Below are positions 36,832-43,807 of a stretch of 64,000 nt of DNA, in pieces. Position numbers and translations under genes: made by a program. Source of the DNA: Permianibacter fluminis. GTDB taxonomy: Bacteria > Pseudomonadota > Gammaproteobacteria > Enterobacterales > Permianibacteraceae. The DNA is taken from contig NZ_JABMEG010000001.1 of NCBI RefSeq assembly GCF_013179735.1, forward strand, positions 372,001 to 436,000, in the 5' to 3' direction. How positions within the stretch are numbered: the stretch's first letter is position 1; each line of letters starts with the position of its first letter. The notes beneath the pieces are model-generated. The model ran no database searches, was not told where the DNA came from, and saw only the letters and a list, made by a program, of their open reading frames with translations.

Positions 36832-37221
36832 TTATTTGACGTGGCGCTCGGCTGACGACGCACTGCTTCTTATCGACTGGATGTACTGTTTTTGCGCTTC
36901 AGTCTTGTTTTGTAACTGGTGCGCCTCGATAAGTTTGTCAAACCCAGCTTTTATCCAGGCAACCTCTTCCGCGTCAGACGCATTGGCCAGCTCTTTGATT
37001 TTTTCTTGAGCCTTACTGTTCAAGGTTATTTCGTCGCGACAACCGTCACAGATAAGTCGACTTTTGCTTATAAAGGGCAGGATCTTGATAAAGAACAGCG
37101 TCGCCCATTCTGTTTCTTTCAAATGGCCCCACTCGCGATAGCTCTGGCAATTGAAGCAATAGGCTGGCATCGGCGCACCGACCAAATCCATCTGTTTTAC
37201 CCAACCGAACACCACCAGCAT
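36832..37221 (-). CDS. Zinc-ribbon protein between ftsE and ftsY
   Basis: 129 residues. 'MLVVFGWVKQMDLVGAPMPA' is followed by CFNC (about 22-25) and later CDGC (about 58-61): two CxxC pairs for one zinc. The middle has 'KETEWATLFFIKILPFISKS', a conserved feature of a family of bacterial zinc-ribbon proteins of unknown function; the C-terminal half is a charged helix. Less GC-rich than ftsE/ftsY. It is inserted between two genes that are normally adjacent, so it may be a later arrival. No functional link to cell division can be claimed. Confidence 0.75.
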   Translation of the reverse strand: MLVVFGWVKQMDLVGAPMPAYCFNCQSYREWGHLKETEWATLFFIKILPFISKSRLICDGCRDEITLNSKAQEKIKELANASDAEEVAWIKAGFDKLIEAHQLQNKTEAQKQYIQSIRSSASSAERHVK

Positions 37222-37291
37222 TTCCTTTCCCCTGTTTCAGCGTCGCACTTTTTGTTTTTTTGAAAGCCACCCGATGTCGTATGTTGTCTAT

Positions 37292-38299
37292 TTAGCTCTC
37301 GTCCCGCTCAAACAACGCCTGAATAAAATCTTCTGCATTGAACGGCCGCAAATCATCAATCCCTTCACCAACGCCAATAAACCGGATTGGCAGTTTCATT
37401 TTCTCGGCCAGCGCGAAGATCACGCCGCCTTTGGCGGTGCCATCGAGCTTGGTCAACGCCAGACCGGTCAGTGCTACCGCCTTGTGGAACTGTTCGGCTT
37501 GATTGAGCGCATTCTGGCCGGTGGCGGCGTCGAGCACCAGCAGCACTTCCTGCGGCGCGTCGGGATCGAGCCGTTTGAGTACGCGCACGACTTTGGCCAG
37601 CTCGTCCATCAAATTGCTTTTGGTGTGCAGGCGTCCGGCGGTGTCGCAGATCAGCACATCGATTTGTTTGGCTTGCGCCGATTGCAGTGCATCGAACAGC
37701 ACCGAGGCGGAATCGGCGCCGGTCGCCTGCGCCACTACCGGCACTTTGTTGCGCTCGCCCCAGACCTGCAATTGTTCGACCGCCGCGGCGCGAAAGGTAT
37801 CGCCAGCGGCCAGCATCACGCTTTTGCCCTGGCTTTGGTAGTAGTGCGCGAGTTTGCCGATGGTGGTGGTTTTGCCGACGCCGTTGACACCGACCACCAG
37901 CATGACAAACGGTTTCTTGCTGCTGTCGACCGGCAAGGGTTTTTCCACTTGTTGCAGCAGCGTGGCCAGTTCACCGGTCAAGTGCTGGTACAGCGCGTCG
38001 GTGTCGGCCAGTTCCTTGCGCGCGGCTTTCGCGGTGACGTCGGCCATGATGCGCTGGGTGGTGGCAACGCCAACATCGGCGAGCAGCAACTGGGTTTCCA
38101 GTTCATCGAACAGCTCGTCATCGATTTGCTTGCGGCCCATGAACAGCGTGGCCAGCCCTTCGCCAAGGCCAGCGCGGGTGCGCTTGAGCCCGTCGCGCAG
38201 GCGACCGAAAAAGCTTTGCCGTTCGGCCGTGCGCACCGGTTCGGCGGCGCTGTCGCTGTCACGCTTGAGCCAACCAAACAACCCTTTCTTTTCCGACAT
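37292..38299 (-). CDS. ftsY: Signal recognition particle receptor FtsY
   Basis: 335-residue SRP GTPase that docks ribosome-SRP complexes at the membrane. ATG at 38299 (MSEKKGLFGWLKR) preceded by CAGGA. N-terminal basic segment, four-helix N domain, then G domain: 'LVVGVNGVGKTTTIGKLAHY' (G1), 'AAGDTFRAAAVEQL', 'DTAGRLHTKSNLMDEL' (G3), 'TKLDGTAKGGVIF' (G4) and 'GVGEGIDDLRPF'. The acidic A domain seen in E. coli is almost missing, as in many other bacteria. Divergent from rsmD. Confidence 0.96.
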   Translation of the reverse strand: MSEKKGLFGWLKRDSDSAAEPVRTAERQSFFGRLRDGLKRTRAGLGEGLATLFMGRKQIDDELFDELETQLLLADVGVATTQRIMADVTAKAARKELADTDALYQHLTGELATLLQQVEKPLPVDSSKKPFVMLVVGVNGVGKTTTIGKLAHYYQSQGKSVMLAAGDTFRAAAVEQLQVWGERNKVPVVAQATGADSASVLFDALQSAQAKQIDVLICDTAGRLHTKSNLMDELAKVVRVLKRLDPDAPQEVLLVLDAATGQNALNQAEQFHKAVALTGLALTKLDGTAKGGVIFALAEKMKLPIRFIGVGEGIDDLRPFNAEDFIQALFERDES

Positions 38300-38461
38300 T
38301 CCTGACCGTTCCACTTGCTGCATTCGGGGCGCCCGACGGCTGCCGGGCGTATAGGGTCGCTATGCTACCATCCGCACGCGCTCCGGCCCTATCGGTCGGC
38401 GCCGACACTGAAGCTGACACCGACACTGATACCTCCAGCAAGGGTTCACCGTTCCCGCACC

Positions 38462-39100
38462 ATGAGCAAAGCCAAAATCGTTACCGGCGCCGGCGAAGTC
38501 CGCATCATCGCCGGCCGTTATCGCGGCCGCCGGCTGCAGTTTCCGGCGGCACCCGGGCTGCGCCCGACTGGCGATCGGCTGCGCGAGACGCTGTTCAGCT
38601 GGCTGCAAACCGAGCTACCGGGCGCCCGCTGTCTGGATCTGTTTGCCGGCTCCGGTGCGCTGGGCTTTGAGGCGGCCTCGCGCGGTGCCAGCGACGTGGT
38701 GATGGTCGAAGCCAATGCTTCGGTCGCGGCGGCGCTGCAGGCCAATATCAGCAAACTGGCAGCGACCGAGATCCGTTTGGTTCGCGGTGACGCCCTGCAC
38801 TACCTGCAACAGGAGCAGCAGCCGTTTGCGGTGATCTTTCTCGACCCGCCGTTTCATGGCGACTGGCTCGACAAGGTGCTGGCGCTGATCGCGGCGCGGG
38901 CGCTGCTACGTCCCGGCGGCTGGATTTACATCGAAAACGAACGCGACGCCGGCGCGCCGGTGTTGCCGGCCGGTTGGCACTGGTATCGCGAGAAAGAAGC
39001 CGGCCAGGTCCGCTATGCCCTGGCCCAGCGCGACGATGCCGACTCCGATGCTGATCCCGTTGTTGAAACAGACACAAACGCAAACCCGACCCTGAGCTAA
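38462..39100 (+). CDS. rsmD: 16S rRNA guanine-966 N2-methyltransferase RsmD
   Basis: 212-residue methyltransferase acting on G966 of 16S rRNA. 'VRIIAGRYRGRRLQFP' and 'LRPTGDRLRETLFSWL' at the N-terminus, SAM loop 'CLDLFAGSGALGFEAASRGA' and catalytic 'VIFLDPPFH' (DPPF) are diagnostic. The ATG at 38462 sits after GTTCCCGCACC, a poor ribosome site. The last 25 residues are Asp/Ala/Asn-rich and low complexity, beyond the usual family end. Divergent from ftsY, the common arrangement. Confidence 0.94.
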   Translation: MSKAKIVTGAGEVRIIAGRYRGRRLQFPAAPGLRPTGDRLRETLFSWLQTELPGARCLDLFAGSGALGFEAASRGASDVVMVEANASVAAALQANISKLAATEIRLVRGDALHYLQQEQQPFAVIFLDPPFHGDWLDKVLALIAARALLRPGGWIYIENERDAGAPVLPAGWHWYREKEAGQVRYALAQRDDADSDADPVVETDTNANPTLS

Positions 39101-39186
39101 TCCCGACGCCGACGTGATCGGCCGCATTGCATTTTTGCCGGGCTTGCCCTGTACTGACAGTCACGCTCCGCCAAGGAACTGCCGGC

Positions 39187-40893
39187 TTGTCTGCGCCACC
39201 GCGTCTGTCCCTGCCCATTGCCACGGCATTGCGTGAATCGCTGCGCGATTACAATCGCCAGCGTTTCACCAACGATGCGCTGGCCGGCATTACCGTTGGC
39301 TTGATCGCCATTCCGCTGGCGATGGCGCTGGCCATCGCGTCCGGCGTCGCGCCGCAATACGGTTTGTACACCGCCATTGTTGCCGGCATTGTCATTGCGC
39401 TGACCGGTGGCTCGCGGGTCAATGTCTCCGGGCCGACCGCTGCATTCGTGGTCATTCTACTGCCGGTTACCCAGCAATTTGGTTTGCCCGGATTGCTGCT
39501 GGCAACCATGCTGGCTGGTTTCATTCTGATCGGGCTTGGCGTCAGCGGCCTCGGCAAGCTGGTCGAATTCATTCCGTATCCGGTACTCACCGGTTTCACC
39601 AGCGGCATCGCGATTGTGCTGGCTGCCCTGCAGCTGAAAGATTTGCTCGGCATTGAACTGGTTCTGCGCGACGCCCACTTTCTGCCGGCACTCGGGCAAA
39701 CGCTGTCACACCTGCCGGCCACGCGCTGGCAGGATCTGCTGATCGGCATGGCGACGCTGAGCGCATTGATCCTCTGGCCACGATTAAAGCTGCCGCTGCC
39801 CGGGCATTTGGCGGCGCTGATGTTCGGCACGGCACTGGCGTTGTTGCTGCAAGCGCTGCTGACCGATTTCTCGGTGGCGACCATCGGCACGCGTTTCAGC
39901 TATGACGCCGGCGGCGTCATCCAGCACGGCATTCCGTCGACCTTGCCGCACTGGCAATGGCCGTGGCAGCTCACCGACGGTGACCACCGCTTCACGCTGT
40001 CGCTCGACACAGTACGGGCATTGATCGGCCCGGCGTTTGCCATCGCCATGCTCAGCGCCATCGAGTCCTTGTTGTGCGCGGTGGTCAGCGATGGCCTGTC
40101 CGGTTTTCGTCATGATCCGAACGGTGAATTGATTGGCCAAGGCCTCGGTAATGTCATTGCGCCCTTGTTCGGCGGCATCACCGCCACCGCCGCCATTGCC
40201 CGTACTGCGGCCAATGTCCGTTCCGGCGCCAGTTCGCCAATCGCCAGCGTCATCCATGCGTTGACGGTGCTGGCGGCATTGCTGGTGCTGGGGCCGCTGC
40301 TGCAACACATTCCGATGGCGACACTGGCCGCGATGCTGGTGATGGTGGCGTGGAATATGTCGGATGCGCACCGGGTCATCGAGGTGCTCAAATTCAGTCC
40401 GCGCGCCGATGCCATGGTGCTGCTCATCTGCCTGTTGCTGACCGTGATCTTTGACATGGTGATCGCCGTCGAAGTCGGCATGCTGCTGGCGGCCGTGTTG
40501 TTCATCAAACGGATGACCGAGTTGTCCGACACCGCGCTGGTGCCGCGCCATCACCTGCACAGCAATGAAGCGCTGCCACCACATGTCGCGGTATACGATA
40601 TCAACGGCCCGCTGTTTTTCGGTGCCGCCGAAAAAGCCATGCACACGCTCTGGCGCATCGACCCGGCCATGACCGCGGTAATTCTGGACATGCAGGATGT
40701 GCCGGTAATGGATCTGACCGCCATCGTCGCGCTGGAGTCATTGATTGCCGACATGCAGCGCAAAGGCATCGCGGTGCGGCTGGTCGCGCTCAATGAACGC
40801 CTGCAAGCCAAGCTGGTCAAAGCCGGGCTTATCGGCAACGGCAGCTGGGCCCGGTATTCAGCCGATGTTCATTCCGCACTGGGCAGTCTGTAA
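39187..40893 (+). CDS. SulP family anion/dicarboxylate transporter with STAS domain
   Basis: Inner membrane SulP (SLC26) transporter. TTG at 39187 (MSAPPRLSLPIATAL) is preferred because AAGGAACT is just upstream; an ATG at 39127 would add 20 non-conserved residues. 568 residues: about 12 helices with 'NDALAGITVGLIAIPLAMAL' and 'GLYTAIVAGIVIALTGGSRV', then a STAS domain (about 455-565) with 'DMQDVPVMDLTAIVALESL'. The nearest characterised relatives include DauA (C4-dicarboxylates) and sulfate or bicarbonate carriers; the substrate cannot be chosen here. Confidence 0.9.
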   Translation: MSAPPRLSLPIATALRESLRDYNRQRFTNDALAGITVGLIAIPLAMALAIASGVAPQYGLYTAIVAGIVIALTGGSRVNVSGPTAAFVVILLPVTQQFGLPGLLLATMLAGFILIGLGVSGLGKLVEFIPYPVLTGFTSGIAIVLAALQLKDLLGIELVLRDAHFLPALGQTLSHLPATRWQDLLIGMATLSALILWPRLKLPLPGHLAALMFGTALALLLQALLTDFSVATIGTRFSYDAGGVIQHGIPSTLPHWQWPWQLTDGDHRFTLSLDTVRALIGPAFAIAMLSAIESLLCAVVSDGLSGFRHDPNGELIGQGLGNVIAPLFGGITATAAIARTAANVRSGASSPIASVIHALTVLAALLVLGPLLQHIPMATLAAMLVMVAWNMSDAHRVIEVLKFSPRADAMVLLICLLLTVIFDMVIAVEVGMLLAAVLFIKRMTELSDTALVPRHHLHSNEALPPHVAVYDINGPLFFGAAEKAMHTLWRIDPAMTAVILDMQDVPVMDLTAIVALESLIADMQRKGIAVRLVALNERLQAKLVKAGLIGNGSWARYSADVHSALGSL

Positions 40894-40931
40894 AAGTCGG
40901 GCACACGCGTAAACGTAATTCAACTTTTTAC

Positions 40932-40961
40932 CCCCCTCCTTGGCAAGGAGGGGGAGCAAAT
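40932..40961. repeat. GC-rich hairpin repeat, copy 1
   Basis: CCCCCTCCTT, loop GGC, AAGGAGGGGG, then GAGCAAA. The same design occurs at 42.45, 61.56-61.62 and 62.74 kb. It lies 39 nt after the SulP gene and could also act as a terminator-like stem. Confidence 0.75.
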
Positions 40962-41005
40962 ACCGGTCGCAATCGCACCCCGCCTGCGATCACAAGGAGC
41001 AAACA

Positions 41006-41719
41006 ATGAACAAATGGTTGTCTGGTACCGTACTCAGTCTCGCCGCCACTTTCGCACTGACAGGAACTGCCATGGCCGATCGCTTCCCTGCTGGACCGCA
41101 TCTGTACGTCACCGGCGAAGCCGTTGAAAAACTGAAACCCGATTTCGTCGAAACCAGCTTCATGGTCGCCCGCACCGGCGCCGATGTGCCGGCAACCAAA
41201 AAAGAAGTCGACGCCATCACCGACAAAGTCTGGGCCGCTGCGAAAAAGACCGGCATTGCCCGCGAGGATTTCCAGGCCACCGGTTTCTCGGTGAACCCGA
41301 TGTATGACTACGAAGACGGCAAGCGCATTTATCGCGGCACCCAGGTCTCGCGGCAGTTCAACGTCAAGCTGCGCAACATGGACAAGTTCAATGCCTGGAG
41401 TGAAGCATTGGTCCAGACCGGCGTGCAGGACATTGCCGGCATCAGCGTCAATGTCGACCAACGCGAAGAGAAAGAGGCGGCGTTGCGCGTTACCGCACTG
41501 AAAAACGCCAAACTCGAAGCCGAGCGGCTGGCCGGCGCGCTGGATCAGGTGGTCACCGGCGTCCACACCATCTCCGACTCGCCCATCGGCGAAGGTGGCG
41601 GCGGCATCCGTGCCATGGCGATGCGCATGGACAAGGCCAGCGAAGGCGCCCCGACTTTGCCAGATCATGTCGAATTGCGGGCGGAAGCGTATGTGGTGTT
41701 TACGATGATGAAGAAATAA
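41006..41719 (+). CDS. Exported SIMPL domain (DUF541) protein
   Basis: 237 residues. ATG at 41006 has AAGGAG eight bases upstream and opens a signal peptide (LSGTVLSLAATFALTGTAMA). The mature part is the SIMPL/DUF541 fold ('LYVTGEAVEKLKPDFVETSF', 'GIAREDFQATGFSVNPMYDY', 'ALKNAKLEAERLAGALDQVV', 'VELRAEAYVVFTM'). Family members are periplasmic or surface-associated with poorly defined roles, often stress-related. Stands alone between a hairpin repeat and a degenerate gene. Confidence 0.9.
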   Translation: MNKWLSGTVLSLAATFALTGTAMADRFPAGPHLYVTGEAVEKLKPDFVETSFMVARTGADVPATKKEVDAITDKVWAAAKKTGIAREDFQATGFSVNPMYDYEDGKRIYRGTQVSRQFNVKLRNMDKFNAWSEALVQTGVQDIAGISVNVDQREEKEAALRVTALKNAKLEAERLAGALDQVVTGVHTISDSPIGEGGGGIRAMAMRMDKASEGAPTLPDHVELRAEAYVVFTMMKK

Positions 41720-41755
41720 ATTGATGTCGTCATTGATACGGAGCCAGCAAACGTG

Positions 41756-42059
41756 ATGGTCGTCAGCCGTGACCTAGAATTCAGATTTTCAACAGGGGAG
41801 GTTGAAGCCATTCGTGTGTTGATTGAAAAGCCGTTTCCTGCGGATGAGCCTGAGACTTGGTGGTGCGCTTACTCAATTACAGGCTCAACCATCAAGACAG
41901 AATTTCTGTCTAGCTGGCATTGATTCTGTTCAAGCCTTGACACTTGTCCTTGCCACGCTGCCTGCAGAGTTGAAGCACATAGAAGTAAAGCATGATGGCG
42001 AGTTCTGGTTTCTAGGCGAGCCTGGTCACCTCTTTTCAGAAATTTGCACAAAAATGTAG
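41756..42059 (+). pseudogene. Frameshifted DUF6968-like gene
   Basis: The frame from ATG 41756 (GTG 41753 is an alternative), with GGAG upstream, reads 55 residues ('LEFRFSTGEVEAIRVLIEKP' to 'STIKTEFLSS') and then stops at 41921. Shifted by one base near 41908-41912, the sense continues as 'LAGIDSVQALTLVLATLPAE' to the stop at 42059. The two pieces together give about 100 residues shaped like the DUF6968 family, whose second half has a G(V/I)DSxQAL motif. So either one extra base destroyed the gene or the assembly has an error. AT-richer than its neighbours. No slippery sequence at the junction argues against programmed shifting. Confidence 0.6.
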
Positions 42060-42518
42060 CTGCTTTTAGTCAATTCCAGACACGACTGTGTTAAGAGGAT
42101 TCTGTCTGGCTTGAACCGCATTTCTTTGCGCGCATAGCGCGCTTCGGCGCCCGTTCGACGAGCCGAGCAGCGGAACGGAGTCTGGGTTAACAGCCCGTAA
42201 CGCAGTGAAGGGGCGAGGCATGGATGCCGAAGCCTTTTCAGACTGCACAGGGATGTGCTGTCTGAAAAGCCCCAGACGGAATGAGCAGCGCAGGGAACCG
42301 TGCGCAGCACGGCTCGGAGCCGGGCAATGTTCTTTGGTGACTTTCTTGCGCCAAGAAAGTTACCCGCCCGCCGGGGCGGGACCCGGCAAACCTGCCGGCT
42401 ACGAAGTGGCTGGAATAATTGAAAGGTCTGCGCGGCAAAGCCCCCACCCCAACCCTCCCCCTGACAGGGGAGGGAGCAAAAGCCAGCCCGTCTAGCCGTC
42501 GACGGAGTCAGTTCAGCA
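42060..42518. repeat. Composite palindromic repeat region without genes
   Basis: No coding frame is credible here. Three clear stems are seen: CTTTTCAGAC / GTCTGAAAAG (42234-42269, with an inner TGCACA / TGTGC stem), ACTTTCTTG / CAAGAAAGT (42340-42360) and CCCTCCCC / GGGGAGGG followed by AGCAAA (42453-42480). The last belongs to the dispersed hairpin family. Stretches such as GGGCGAGGCATGGATGCC and TCTTTGGTGACTTTCTTG look like multicopy intergenic repeats known from xanthomonad-like genomes, from memory. Confidence 0.65.
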
Positions 42519-42854
42519 TTACCTCGTATGCTGAAGCAAAAGCTCCCGCAAATTCGCCTCCGGCATCAAGCCACTTTTCTCCGCCACCACAACCCCATCC
42601 CTGAACAACTGCAATTGCGGCACACCCCGCACGCCATATCGCTCGGCAATATCCGGTGCCGCTTCAACATCCAGTTTCATGATCGACAAGCGACCGGCAA
42701 ATTCCTGCGCCATTTTTTCCAGCAAGGGAAACAGCAAGCGGCACGGACCACACCAGGGCGCCCAGTACTCGACCAGCACCGGTTGCTGAAAGGAAGCGGT
42801 GATCACCCGTTCGACAAAATCGGCGGCGGTCACATCGGGGATGCGGCTCGGCAT
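42519..42854 (-). CDS. Thioredoxin-like protein (WCGPC)
   Basis: 111 residues, cytoplasmic, one thioredoxin domain: 'VLVEYWAPWCGPCRLLFPLL' with the redox CGPC, cis-Pro loop 'RGVPQLQLFRDG' and a C-terminal helix. Distinct from the trxA product in this window, and shorter at the C-terminus. The start is two bases past the mtfA stop codon, so the two are translationally coupled. Substrate unknown; may be a redox partner or a general reductant. Confidence 0.88.
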   Translation of the reverse strand: MPSRIPDVTAADFVERVITASFQQPVLVEYWAPWCGPCRLLFPLLEKMAQEFAGRLSIMKLDVEAAPDIAERYGVRGVPQLQLFRDGVVVAEKSGLMPEANLRELLLQHTR

Positions 42855-42856
42855 GG

Positions 42857-43702
42857 TCAGTGCTCGGCGCCGCTGCGGCGATAGCCGCTGTCGTCCGGCT
42901 CATGCTTGGGATAGGCAGCATCGATCGCCGCCCAGTTCCAGTCGAGTGGCCGCTGATCGTAGTAGCGCTCAAGCAGCGCATAGGCCGCCGGCAAATCGGC
43001 TTGCAACTCGGCCGGCGCAGTGAAGAAATGCTCGCTCAGCACCGCGAAGAATTCGGCAGGCGATTCCAGCGCGTAATCATCGACCGAGGTGTAACCGAGC
43101 AACTTTTCTTCCTGGCCGACGGTCTGCCAGGCCGCGCGCATCACCTGCTGCCATTCGCTCGGGGCGATACCGCGACCGAGCAGCGTGGGCACGCCGTTCA
43201 TGTCGCCGTCGGTCAGATCCAGTTTGTGCACACATTCGTGGATCACCACGTTGTAGCCATCGGGAATGCGAGCGGCTTCGACATCGGCCCAGGACAGCAG
43301 AATCGGTCCGGCATCCCAGCTTTCGCCACTGACCTGTTCGTGACCGGTGTGGACAACGCCGGCTTCGTCGATTTCTTCCCGCGGCGCCAGAAATTCGTCC
43401 GGATAGACAATGACGGCATGAAAGCTGGCGTAGACAGCGAGGCCGATCTGCCGCACCGGCAGACAGGCCCAGATTGCGATTTCGATTTGCTGGGCAGTGC
43501 TGAGCGCAAAACCGTCGGCTGGAAGCACGGCTTTTTGCGCCAAAAACAGGGTGCTCAGCTCGCGCAGTTGCTGCTGGGCGGCATCCGGCATGGCGGTGAC
43601 CAGCGGCAGATGCGCGCAGGCGTGTTGCCAGTCGGCATCGGCCAGCGCGTGCCGCTTCAATTGGTAGTGGCGCCAGGAAAACCGGCGCAGAAATTCCCGC
43701 AT
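42857..43702 (-). CDS. mtfA: M90 family zinc metallopeptidase MtfA
   Basis: 281 residues from ATG 43702 (MREFLRRFSWRHY). In E. coli MtfA binds the glucose repressor Mlc and has aminopeptidase activity. Zinc motif 'VVIHECVHKLDLTDGDMNG' (HExxH) and downstream 'ESPAEFFAVLSEHFF' with the third ligand Glu are intact; 'YPDEFLAPREEIDEAGVVHT' is characteristic. No signal peptide, so cytoplasmic. Read just before the thioredoxin-like gene. No mlc or PTS genes are nearby, so the sugar link is not supported locally. Confidence 0.92.
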   Translation of the reverse strand: MREFLRRFSWRHYQLKRHALADADWQHACAHLPLVTAMPDAAQQQLRELSTLFLAQKAVLPADGFALSTAQQIEIAIWACLPVRQIGLAVYASFHAVIVYPDEFLAPREEIDEAGVVHTGHEQVSGESWDAGPILLSWADVEAARIPDGYNVVIHECVHKLDLTDGDMNGVPTLLGRGIAPSEWQQVMRAAWQTVGQEEKLLGYTSVDDYALESPAEFFAVLSEHFFTAPAELQADLPAAYALLERYYDQRPLDWNWAAIDAAYPKHEPDDSGYRRSGAEH

Positions 43703-43807
43703 GCTTGTCCTTGCGCTGGCCATTGTGGGGGCCAGTCGTATGCGTTGAGCTGAAGAGCCCGTCAGCGCAGGTCTTGCGCTCTTGCTGGTTTATGATGGCT
43801 GCCCGTT

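Noticed and set aside
41823-42059. A 78-residue gene starting at 41823
   Set aside because: Its first part has no similarity to the rest; it is the second half of the frameshifted gene.
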